From UBA8904 sp035448625 (GTDB lineage: Bacteria; Desulfobacterota; Syntrophia; Syntrophales; Smithellaceae), in the NCBI GenBank assembly GCA_035448625.1, contig DAOTJI010000002.1, positions 8,550-72,549 of the forward strand: 64,000 nt of DNA. The letters are read 5' to 3'. The position numbers were made by a program, and so were the translations under genes. A model generated the notes under the pieces. The model made no database searches and had not been told where the DNA came from. It saw only the letters and a program-made list of their open reading frames with translations. This document shows positions 1 through 7,225 of the stretch, piece by piece. How positions within the stretch are numbered: position 1 is the first letter of the stretch; each line of letters opens with the position of its first letter.

Positions 1-2
1 GT

Positions 3-224
3 TTTGCGGACAATTCTTTGGATATGGGCACGGGCTTCGACTGCTTCGGAGAGCTGTCCCATCCCGAAAACAAAGACATCGGTCCGCAGCAGAGAGCCAA
101 CCGCCTCCTTCTGAAGACGTTGATGGCAAAACACGGCTTCCGGAACCTGCCCGAAGAGTGGTGGCACTTCACACTCAACAACGAACCTTATCCCGACAAG
201 TATTTCAACTTTCCGGTGAAGTAA
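3..224 (+). CDS. D-alanyl-D-alanine dipeptidase (VanX/DdpX family), C-terminal part
   Basis: The reading frame is open from the window edge, so only the last 73 residues or so are present. The metallopeptidase M15D signature is visible: a DMGTGFD segment, where the aspartate is expected to bind zinc, and EWWHF near the end, which carries the catalytic glutamate and the last zinc-binding histidine. Enzymes of this family split D-Ala-D-Ala dipeptides, in the periplasm or cytoplasm. The stop lies 4 bases before the next start, so it is probably co-transcribed with the amino-acid symporter that follows, which suggests dipeptide cleavage followed by amino-acid movement. The start codon and any signal peptide lie outside the window. 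Confidence 0.85.
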   Translation, partial: FADNSLDMGTGFDCFGELSHPENKDIGPQQRANRLLLKTLMAKHGFRNLPEEWWHFTLNNEPYPDKYFNFPVK

Positions 225-228
225 AGAC

Positions 229-1458
229 ATGAAAATCCATCCGCCGCCGTTTCTGAAATCTTACGGGTTTTCGATTCTGCTCATCGCCTCGATTGTTTTC
301 GGTGCTATTCTCGGCATGGCCTTTCAGAAGGACGCCGCCCGGCTCAAACCGCTGGGCGATTTGTTTTTACATCTGCTTTTCACCGTCATTGTGCCTCTTG
401 TGTTCTTTTCCATCGCCTCCACCGTCGCTTCCATGACCCATCTCAAGCGTCTTGGGAAAATCCTCCTGATCATGATTCTGGTTTTTGTGATCACCGGCTT
501 GATCGCCTCGGCGGTCATGATGGTCGCCGTCATTTTCTTTCCGCCCGCCTCGGGCGTAAAATTTTCCCTGCCCGCGGGCGAAGGGCTGCAGCAGTTCAAA
601 GCCGCCGAGCAGATCGTCCGGGCCTTTTCGGTCCCTGACTTTCCCGATCTGTTATCCAAAAATAACATGCTGGCCCTGATCATCTTTTCCATGCTGGTCG
701 GAGTGGCTGCGTCCGCCGCGGGCGAAAAGGGAAAAGACTTCACGAGGTTTCTCACCTCGGCCAACACGGTCATGATGAAGCTGATCTCCTTCATTATGTA
801 CTATGCGCCGATCGGCCTGTGCGCCTATTTCGCTTACCTGGTCGGCGTTTTCGGCCCGGAGCTTCTGGGCTCCTACGCGCGGGCGATGGCTGTTTACTAT
901 CCGACGGCCTTGTTATACTTCTTCATTGCTTTTACTTTTTACGCATACCTCGCCGGGCGCTCCCGTGGCGTCAAATCATTCTGGAGCCACATCATTCCCC
1001 CGTCCGTCCTGGCGCTGGCCACCGGCAGTTCCATGGCAACCATTCCCGCCAATCTGCAAGCCGCTGAAGAAATCGGCGTGCCGAAAGATATCAGCGAAGT
1101 CGTGATTCCCATCGGCGCGACCATGCATATGGAGGGATCGTGCCTGGCCGCTGTTTTGAAGATTGCCTTTCTCTTCGGGATTTTTCAAATGCCCTTTACC
1201 GGCGTCGATACGATTCTAACCGCTCTGGGTATCGCGCTTTTGACCGGCGTGGTGGTCAGCGGTATTCCCGGCGGCGGCACGATCGGCGAGCTCTTGATTT
1301 TGTCCCTGTGCGGTTTTCCTCCCGAAGCGTTTCCGCTCATCACCATGATCGGCACGCTGGTGGACGCGCCGGCCACCATGGTCAACGCCGTCGGCGACAA
1401 TGTCTCCAGTATGATGGTTGCCCGTGTGCTGGGAGGGAAAGAGTGGATGGACGGTTGA
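229..1458 (+). CDS. DAACS-family Na+/H+:amino acid symporter, probably for a neutral substrate
   Basis: This 409-residue membrane protein has the GltPh/DctA fold signatures: many hydrophobic segments, an IPGGGTIGEL hairpin-loop motif and a C-terminal DAPATMVNAVGD segment at residues 379-390. In aspartate, glutamate and C4-dicarboxylate carriers this last motif reads DxxRT, and the arginine binds the side-chain carboxylate. Here that position (residue 382) is alanine, while the asparagine and aspartate used for cation and amino-group binding remain. I infer a neutral amino acid substrate rather than a dicarboxylate. It sits 4 bases after a D-Ala-D-Ala dipeptidase, so alanine is a reasonable but untested guess. 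Family membership is confident; substrate is not. Confidence 0.9.
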   Translation: MKIHPPPFLKSYGFSILLIASIVFGAILGMAFQKDAARLKPLGDLFLHLLFTVIVPLVFFSIASTVASMTHLKRLGKILLIMILVFVITGLIASAVMMVAVIFFPPASGVKFSLPAGEGLQQFKAAEQIVRAFSVPDFPDLLSKNNMLALIIFSMLVGVAASAAGEKGKDFTRFLTSANTVMMKLISFIMYYAPIGLCAYFAYLVGVFGPELLGSYARAMAVYYPTALLYFFIAFTFYAYLAGRSRGVKSFWSHIIPPSVLALATGSSMATIPANLQAAEEIGVPKDISEVVIPIGATMHMEGSCLAAVLKIAFLFGIFQMPFTGVDTILTALGIALLTGVVVSGIPGGGTIGELLILSLCGFPPEAFPLITMIGTLVDAPATMVNAVGDNVSSMMVARVLGGKEWMDG

Positions 1459-1512
1459 GCCTTTCAGGCCCGCAGGTTGTAAAAGGTTAATCGAATGGCT
1501 GTCTTATCGTTT

Positions 1513-1752
1513 TTACGAACGCATATCTTTTTGAATTTCGGTCACTTCTTTTTTTACCTTTTGATACGCTAAAAAGCTGTGCAAAAACCAGCCGAAGACA
1601 AAACCGAACGCCAGGACAAAGAAAATAAGCAGGGCAAGAGACAGGGAAATTTCCCAGAAAAAAATACTGACCGTCACGGCCGACACGTTCTGGATAACGA
1701 AGACGACGGCCAGACAGGCAACCACGATGAGCCCTATGATCTTAAAATTCAT
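1513..1752 (-). CDS. lapA: LapA-domain (DUF1049) small inner-membrane protein
   Basis: This 79-residue protein has two transmembrane helices (about residues 5-25 and 37-62) separated by the short VTVSIFFWEI strand, then a charged cytoplasmic tail with heptad-like spacing. That is the layout of the lipopolysaccharide assembly protein A domain. In enterobacteria LapA works with LapB to control LPS synthesis by regulating LpxC turnover. No lapB is next to it here, so the role is a family-level inference. It stands alone between the convergent symporter and an upstream hairpin, with an AGG-containing ribosome site before the ATG. Confidence 0.75.
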   Translation of the reverse strand: MNFKIIGLIVVACLAVVFVIQNVSAVTVSIFFWEISLSLALLIFFVLAFGFVFGWFLHSFLAYQKVKKEVTEIQKDMRS

Positions 1753-1866
1753 CTCAAAACCTCCCGGGAACAGATAACTGTTTGTTTAATGAACCACCAT
1801 CGAGCAACCGCAAGCAAATTACGGTATATACACAGCAAACGCAACCAAATTTTATCCATCAAAGGC

Positions 1867-1903
1867 AAAGAAACCCCGCGGCTTTCGACCGCAGGGCTTC
1901 TTT
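1867..1903 (-). terminator. Hairpin between porin and lapA, possible terminator
   Basis: An imperfect inverted repeat pairs AAAGAAACCCCGCGG with CCGCAGGGCTTCTTT around a short loop. Read on the minus strand it lies downstream of the porin gene and is followed by a T-rich stretch interrupted by GCC. It is the only strong hairpin in the 1753-2045 interval, in which I see no gene. Confidence 0.45.
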
Positions 1904-2045
1904 CAACTTACCGTCTATCTTTTCTTTTTGCTATGAGCCATGAGCTTTGAGCTTTTCAGCATCGACCATACGCCGTGACAGGTCTGAAGACCCTTACTTC
2001 CGTTTACTTGTCGCTCATTGCTCGTTGCTTTTCCCTTCGCCTTTT

Positions 2046-3413
2046 TTAGAACGTCAGCGTCAGCTTGTTGATAACCAGGAAATCGTCGTTCAACTCATTG
2101 TTGGCGACCAGGTTGGCTTTGTAGTACTTACCGGTGAACCAATAGCCCGCGCCCACCATATAGGACAGGTTATTGGTGATTTTGTAGGTTGCGGTCAAAT
2201 CCATTTCCCATCCATAATCATTGTAAAGATAGGTTGCAGGTTTCTTATCGGCGTTGGCATAGGATACAGAGGCCATGACATCCAACTTTTCGGTCGGCTT
2301 CACGCCGCCCCGGAACTGGAAGAACCAGGCGTTCGCCATCAAACCAGTGTCGGAGCTGGTTCCATAGCCCGTGAGATTGCCGGCCCATTTGGCCCGGTCG
2401 TAATAACTGAACATGAGGAGGCAGGGATTCCAGTCGCGTCCGCTGTTGATGAGCCCGCCTTCCGTTTTGTCGTTTGATCCCGGATCGTCGCCGGACACGT
2501 AGGCAATGCTGCCGCCCGCGTAAAACATACCGAAATTGGCTGTCGCGTCAAGATAGGCGGAGATGTTTTCCAGTGTCACCTTGTCCACACCAGCCACTTT
2601 GACCACGCCATCCTCATACTTGTCCGTACCGTTGAGGTAATTGAATTCAGCCTGCACAGACACAGGGCCGAATTTAGCCATCAGATACGGCGTGAAGAGG
2701 AAATAAGTTCTTCTGTAACTGCCGTTCGCCGCGGGAACCGCAGGCGGTCGTGTGTTGGCATAATTGTAATAGTTGATATTCAGACCGGCGCGGCCATTTT
2801 CCCAGTTGTAAATACCTTCGAGGTGATAGACGTCATTGTCCGAATCGGCAAAAGCGGCCGTTGCAGGGGGAACAGGATTAATAGCTGTCTTGCTGTTCTC
2901 TTTGACCTTCGAAATAGAAGCCCACACATTGATCGGACCGAACATTCTGTTGAACCGGATTCTTGCCTGCGGTGCACTGCTATTGCCGAAAATCGTACCC
3001 GTGCTTCCATAGTTCATGTAACCAACCAGAAACGTGCCGATGGCTGACTTGTAATCGATGTAAACCCAGTCAATGGCGATGTTTTCATTTTCCGCCGTGG
3101 TCCCCGCGGAATCGGCTGCAAGCGCTGTGCCTGGATTGCTTCTGGTTGCGCCCCAGGCTCTCTCCATCGCGTCTAAACGCGTGATCAATTTCAGGCCGGG
3201 GGTAACCGTGAAATCCGTTCTGGCCCTTAATCTTTGGTAATAAAAAGCCGTGCTCGGGTTTCCACCCGTCGTGGTTTTGGTAAAGTTTGTTTTATCCAGA
3301 TACATCCCACCCGCGTAAAACTCGCCGCTTAACTTGACCTCAACGGCCATCGCTGTCGAGCTGAAGGCGACGATCAGTCCCAGTGACAGCAAAACCAACC
3401 AAAATCTCTTCAT
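2046..3413 (-). CDS. Outer-membrane porin-like beta-barrel protein
   Basis: The 455-residue product begins with a classical signal peptide (KR, a hydrophobic core, then cleavage after AMA) and continues as alternating amphipathic strands rich in Tyr, Trp, Gly and Asn. It ends in a terminal phenylalanine (LTLTF), the usual BAM recognition signal of outer-membrane barrels. Length and composition fit the trimeric-porin or alginate-export type barrels common in Deltaproteobacteria, but I cannot name a specific family. It has a good ribosome site (AGGAGG, 5-6 bases before ATG) and a Fur-like box about 45 bases upstream. It is monocistronic as far as can be seen. The transported substrate is unknown. 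Confidence 0.8.
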   Translation of the reverse strand: MKRFWLVLLSLGLIVAFSSTAMAVEVKLSGEFYAGGMYLDKTNFTKTTTGGNPSTAFYYQRLRARTDFTVTPGLKLITRLDAMERAWGATRSNPGTALAADSAGTTAENENIAIDWVYIDYKSAIGTFLVGYMNYGSTGTIFGNSSAPQARIRFNRMFGPINVWASISKVKENSKTAINPVPPATAAFADSDNDVYHLEGIYNWENGRAGLNINYYNYANTRPPAVPAANGSYRRTYFLFTPYLMAKFGPVSVQAEFNYLNGTDKYEDGVVKVAGVDKVTLENISAYLDATANFGMFYAGGSIAYVSGDDPGSNDKTEGGLINSGRDWNPCLLMFSYYDRAKWAGNLTGYGTSSDTGLMANAWFFQFRGGVKPTEKLDVMASVSYANADKKPATYLYNDYGWEMDLTATYKITNNLSYMVGAGYWFTGKYYKANLVANNELNDDFLVINKLTLTF

Positions 3414-3455
3414 TTTTAACCTCCTAAATCATATGATGATATTATCCAAACATTC

Positions 3456-3474
3456 GATATTGTTGATCATTATC
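3456..3474 (-). promoter_or_regulatory. Fur-like box upstream of the porin gene
   Basis: On the minus strand the 19-mer GATAATGATCAACAATATC matches the classical Fur box (GATAATGATAATCATTATC) at 16 of 19 positions by my count. It lies about 45 bases upstream of the porin start, where it would overlap a possible -35 region (candidate -10 TAATAT nearer the gene). Iron-controlled expression of the porin is inferred. No other Fur target was recognised in the window. Confidence 0.5.
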
Positions 3475-3642
3475 ATTCAGCATTTGAAGTCATTATCAAA
3501 TGCATCACAAATGACATTAGCGTTAATGCCTATGTCAATTATGACTGGCGGGTTTTTAGCATTTGCAAATGTTTTTGTAAAGGAAATATTATGATTTTTT
3601 GTAATAATAAGTAATATTTTGATATAAATCAAGGCAATGTAC

Positions 3643-3689
3643 AAAAAAAGGGAGGCAGGAAACGGTGGCAACCCTTCCCTGTCTCCCTT
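3643..3689 (-). terminator. Intrinsic terminator after the acyl-CoA carboxyltransferase gene
   Basis: A 12-bp stem (AAGGGAGGCAGG with CCTGTCTCCCTT, one G-T pair) is followed on the minus strand by a run of seven T. It lies about 55 bases downstream of the carboxyltransferase stop. The rest of the 3475-3743 interval is AT-rich upstream DNA of the porin gene, and I see no gene in it. Confidence 0.8.
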
Positions 3690-3743
3690 AAAGCCGACAG
3701 CCTTCAGTCTTCAGCGTAATCCCCTCTGTCCCATGACCTGCCG

Positions 3744-5315
3744 TTACAGCGGAATGTTGTTGTGTTTCTTCTCCCGCCTTGTTTCTTTTTTGTTCCGCAG
3801 GGCCTCCAGCAGAACGACGATGCGCTTGCGTGTCTGGCTGGGCAAAATCACTTCTTCGATGGCGCCCAGCGATGCGGCGTAGTAGGGATTGTTGAATTTT
3901 TCCTCGTAGTCCGCGATCAGTTCGGCGCGTCTGGCCTCCGGGTCTGCCGCCGCTTTGATTTCTGCGCGGTGAATGATGTTGCAGGCGCCTGAAGCCCCCA
4001 TCACGGCGATTTCCGCTGTCGGCCAGGCCATGACGTAATCCGCCCCCAACTGCTTACAGCACATGCCGATATAGGACCCGCCGTAAGCCTTGCGCGTGAC
4101 GACGGTGATCTTCGGCACCGTGGCTTCCGAATAGGCGTGCAGCAGTTTTGCGCCGTGGCGGATGATACCCGCCCATTCCTGGTCCGTGCCGGGCATGTAG
4201 CCGGGAACGTCGGAGAACGTAAGCAGCGGAATATTGAAGGCGTCGCAGAAACGGATAAAGCGCGACGCCTTGTCCGAAGCGTTGACGTTGAGAACGCCTG
4301 CATAAGACAGAGGATTGTTGGCGATGACCCCCACGGGCCGGCCCATGATGCGGATCAGGGCGACGATGATGTTCGGCGCCCAATTCGCGTGAAGCTCAAA
4401 CCATTCGCCGTTGTCGGCAACCGATTTGATGATGTTTTTCATGTTGTAGGCGCGCGACGCTTTGTCGGGAATAATCTTGTTGAGCTCGGGGCACTCCCGG
4501 TCCGGCGTGTCCGTGGACTCCCTGACCGGCAGCGGCGAATGACAGCTGTCCGGCAAATAGGACAGAAGCATTTTGATTTTATCGATGCAGTCTGTATCGT
4601 TTTCCGTTACGACATGGCAGACGCCGCTCTTCGAGGCATGTGCCATCGCGCCTCCCAGATCTTCCTGCGAAACTTCTTCCCCGATCACCGCCTTGATGAC
4701 GTCCGGCCCCGTGATGTACATGTAAGACGTGTTCTTCACCATGAAAATCCAGTCGGTAAGCGCCGGAGAATACACAGCGCCGCCCGCCGTCGGTCCCATA
4801 ATCGCGGTAATCTGGGGGATATAACCGGAGGCCAGCGTATTGCGGTAGAAGATACCGCCGTAGCCTTCAAGAGACGGAACGCCCTCCTGAATGCGCGCCC
4901 CGCCGGAATCGTTGATGGAAATGAACGGCTTTTGCGCGTCGAGCGCCAGGTCCATGACCTTCCAGATTTTTTTGGCGTGCATTTCTCCCAGGGTTCCGCC
5001 CGCGCTGGTAAAATCCTGCGCGGCCGCGAAGACAACCCGGCCGTTGACCTTGCCGAAGCCCGTAATGACGCCGTCGGCGGGAATTTCTTTTTTATCCATA
5101 CCGAAAAGGGTTGCGTGGTGTTTGACAAAAAGCTGCACTTCCTGAAAACTGTCTTTATCAAACAACCGGTCCAACCGTTCGCGGGCCGTGAGCTTCCCTC
5201 CTTCATGCTGCTTCTGCACCTGCTTCGCGCCGCCCATTTGCACCAGGGACTGCACCCTGGCTTCAAAATCACGGATCTTTTCTTCCGTCGTCGTCTGTCT
5301 GATATCGTCCCCCAT
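3744..5315 (-). CDS. Acyl-CoA carboxylase/decarboxylase carboxyltransferase subunit
   Basis: The 523-residue protein is the carboxyltransferase (crotonase-fold, two-domain) subunit shared by propionyl-CoA carboxylase beta and the alpha subunits of methylmalonyl-CoA and glutaconyl-CoA decarboxylases. The first half carries GGARIQEG and the glycine-rich GPTAGGAVYSP; the second half carries DVPGYMPGTDQE and KAYGGSYIGM, the two oxyanion-forming regions. It moves a carboxyl group between biotin and a short acyl-CoA. No biotin carboxylase, biotin carrier or membrane decarboxylase subunit is nearby, so carboxylase and decarboxylase roles cannot be separated. The start has AAGGAG 7 bases upstream, and an intrinsic terminator follows the gene. 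Confidence 0.9.
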   Translation of the reverse strand: MGDDIRQTTTEEKIRDFEARVQSLVQMGGAKQVQKQHEGGKLTARERLDRLFDKDSFQEVQLFVKHHATLFGMDKKEIPADGVITGFGKVNGRVVFAAAQDFTSAGGTLGEMHAKKIWKVMDLALDAQKPFISINDSGGARIQEGVPSLEGYGGIFYRNTLASGYIPQITAIMGPTAGGAVYSPALTDWIFMVKNTSYMYITGPDVIKAVIGEEVSQEDLGGAMAHASKSGVCHVVTENDTDCIDKIKMLLSYLPDSCHSPLPVRESTDTPDRECPELNKIIPDKASRAYNMKNIIKSVADNGEWFELHANWAPNIIVALIRIMGRPVGVIANNPLSYAGVLNVNASDKASRFIRFCDAFNIPLLTFSDVPGYMPGTDQEWAGIIRHGAKLLHAYSEATVPKITVVTRKAYGGSYIGMCCKQLGADYVMAWPTAEIAVMGASGACNIIHRAEIKAAADPEARRAELIADYEEKFNNPYYAASLGAIEEVILPSQTRKRIVVLLEALRNKKETRREKKHNNIPL

Positions 5316-5368
5316 AGCGAATCTCCTTCGTGATCTTTTGAATCCATTGATCGTTTCCCGTTTTTATC

Positions 5369-5397
5369 TTGACCGGGCTTCGGGCCTACGTTAGGAT
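5369..5397 (+). promoter_or_regulatory. Candidate sigma-70 promoter for truA-rfbD
   Basis: TTGACC and TAGGAT are separated by 17 bases, about 100 bases upstream of the chosen truA start. The -35 is good and the -10 weak. It also argues against any truA start as far upstream as 5369. Confidence 0.4.
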
Positions 5398-5494
5398 CGC
5401 TCACGGAGAATTAACGGCCCGGCTCTGCGTTTTGGAAACGTCGGAGAAGTGCTTAACCTTTTTGAAGCAAACTGGCAAGCCTGATTTGTACAAG

Positions 5495-6232
5495 ATGCGC
5501 AACTTCAAAATGATTCTCGAATATGACGGAGCGGCCTACTGCGGCTGGCAAAGACAGCTCAACGGACTTTCCCTTCAGCAGGTCGTGGAAGAGGCGCTGG
5601 CGCGCATCATCGGCGAAAGCGTGACCGTCATCGCGTCGGGAAGAACGGACGCAGGTGTGCATGCCGTGAATCAGGCGGCCAGCTTCCGGTCGCACTCCCT
5701 CCTCCCGGCCAACAAAATATTTCTGGGCGTCAACAGTGTTTTGCCGGATGACATTGTTGTGAAGGATTTGCAGGAAGCTCCGCCGGACTTCAACGCGTTG
5801 AAAGACGCAAAAGGAAAAGTCTACCTGTACCGCATTCGAAATCAGCGCCTGCGACCCGCGCTGGAGCGCCAATATGTCTGGCATGTGCGCTATCCGCTGA
5901 ATCTTGACCGCATGCGACAGGCCGCGTCGCGGCTCATCGGGGAGCATGATTTTTCGTGCTTTTGCGCGACAGGCTGTGATATTAAGGATCGCGTAAGGCT
6001 CCTCACGGTCTGTGCGATCGACACTCCGGAGAACGGCCTGATGGAAATCACGCTTGAATCCAGCGGCTTTTTGCGCCATATGGTACGCAACATCGTCGGC
6101 ACGCTGGTGGATGTGGGCCGGGGAAAGATCCTGCCTGAACGCATCCCGGAGATTCTCGCATCACGCGACCGGAAACAGGCGGGAACGGCCGCACCCGCCT
6201 GCGGTCTATTTTTGAAGGAGGTCATCTACTGA
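5495..6232 (+). CDS. truA: tRNA pseudouridine(38-40) synthase TruA
   Basis: TruA isomerises uridine to pseudouridine at positions 38-40 of tRNA anticodon arms. The 245-residue product begins with the family's typical MRNFKMILEYDG block and has the catalytic motif GRTDAGVHA, whose aspartate is the nucleophile. The C-terminal half contains FLRHMVRNIVGTL, also characteristic. The frame is open upstream to 5369, but the extra 42 residues do not resemble TruA and lie over a candidate promoter, so the ATG at 5495 is preferred. The gene is followed 3 bases later by rfbD, probably as one transcript. Confidence 0.95.
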   Translation: MRNFKMILEYDGAAYCGWQRQLNGLSLQQVVEEALARIIGESVTVIASGRTDAGVHAVNQAASFRSHSLLPANKIFLGVNSVLPDDIVVKDLQEAPPDFNALKDAKGKVYLYRIRNQRLRPALERQYVWHVRYPLNLDRMRQAASRLIGEHDFSCFCATGCDIKDRVRLLTVCAIDTPENGLMEITLESSGFLRHMVRNIVGTLVDVGRGKILPERIPEILASRDRKQAGTAAPACGLFLKEVIY

Positions 6233-6235
6233 ACC

Positions 6236-7111
6236 ATGAAAGTGCTGTTACTCGGACACAAGGGGATGCTGGGAAATGATCTGATGGCTCAATTCAGGCA
6301 TCGGCATGACGTCATCGGCATGGACAGAGAGGAAATCGACATCACCCGCGCCTCCGAATGCCGCAGGGCCGTGGCCGAAACCGAACCCCAGCTCGTCATC
6401 AACGCCGCCGGCTACACCAATGTGGACGCCTGCGAAACCGCCAAGGAAGAATGCTTTGCGGTGAACGCCGAAGCGGTCAAAAACATCGCCCAAGCCTGCC
6501 GGGACGGCAATATTCCCCTGATTCATTACAGCACGGACTACGTTTTTGACGGAAACGCGAATCATCCTTACACGGAAGAAGATCCCTGCAATCCGATCAA
6601 CACCTACGGCGCATCCAAACTGGCGGGCGAGCACCATCTACGCCGCCTCACGGACAATTTTATTCTGATCCGAACCGCCTGGCTTTACGGCGCAAAGGGG
6701 AAAAATTTTGTTCAGGCCATTCTGGAGCGGGCCAGGGAGACGGGCAGACTGACGGTCGTCGACGATCAGATGGGTTCGCCTACCTGCACGCGCGACCTGG
6801 CGGCAGCGACGGAGCTTCTGGTGGATAAAAACGCCCGCGGCATTTTCCATGTAACCAACCGCGGCTGCTGCACCTGGTACGATTTTGCGCGCAAAATCCT
6901 GAAGGAGGCCCGCCTGGATCAAGTCGAATTGTCCCCCATGAAAACCGGCGAACTACAGCGGGCGGCAAGACGACCGGCATACAGCGTGCTCGACATGCAC
7001 AAGTTCGTGGCCGCAACCGGCAAGACCATGCAGCCCTGGCAGCTCGCCTTTTCGGATTACTATGCGTTCATCACCAGCAGGACCTGCTTAAGCCCGCCGG
7101 GAGCCGCTTGA
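6236..7111 (+). CDS. rfbD: dTDP-4-dehydrorhamnose reductase
   Basis: RfbD catalyses the last, NAD(P)H-dependent step of dTDP-L-rhamnose synthesis for cell-surface polysaccharide. This 291-residue SDR-extended protein has the N-terminal GHKGMLG nucleotide loop, the STDYVFDG motif with the catalytic serine/threonine region, and YGASK carrying the catalytic Tyr and Lys. PxNxYGASKLAGE is diagnostic of the family. The other rhamnose genes (rfbA, B, C) are not in the window, so this copy sits apart from a dedicated cluster, 3 bases after truA. The ribosome site GGAGG lies within the end of truA. Confidence 0.93.
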   Translation: MKVLLLGHKGMLGNDLMAQFRHRHDVIGMDREEIDITRASECRRAVAETEPQLVINAAGYTNVDACETAKEECFAVNAEAVKNIAQACRDGNIPLIHYSTDYVFDGNANHPYTEEDPCNPINTYGASKLAGEHHLRRLTDNFILIRTAWLYGAKGKNFVQAILERARETGRLTVVDDQMGSPTCTRDLAAATELLVDKNARGIFHVTNRGCCTWYDFARKILKEARLDQVELSPMKTGELQRAARRPAYSVLDMHKFVAATGKTMQPWQLAFSDYYAFITSRTCLSPPGAA

Positions 7112-7183
7112 AGCATCCGGCACAGGCGCTTTCAGCGCGGCAAATCCGCGAAAGAATTTTAAAATGAATTCCGGCCGGACGTA

Positions 7184-7192
7184 TGATATAAT
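7184..7192 (+). promoter_or_regulatory. Extended -10 promoter upstream of the lipoprotein gene
   Basis: TGATATAAT is a perfect -10 hexamer with the upstream TG of extended -10 promoters. No good -35 is present. Transcription would start near 7199, about 27 bases before the GTG start. Confidence 0.5.
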
Positions 7193-7225
7193 TACAAACA
7201 ATCTCGTCAGGATGGAGGTTTGACC

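Noticed and set aside
4137..5333. 398-codon plus-strand open frame
   Set aside because: Antisense to the carboxyltransferase gene, with shadow composition.
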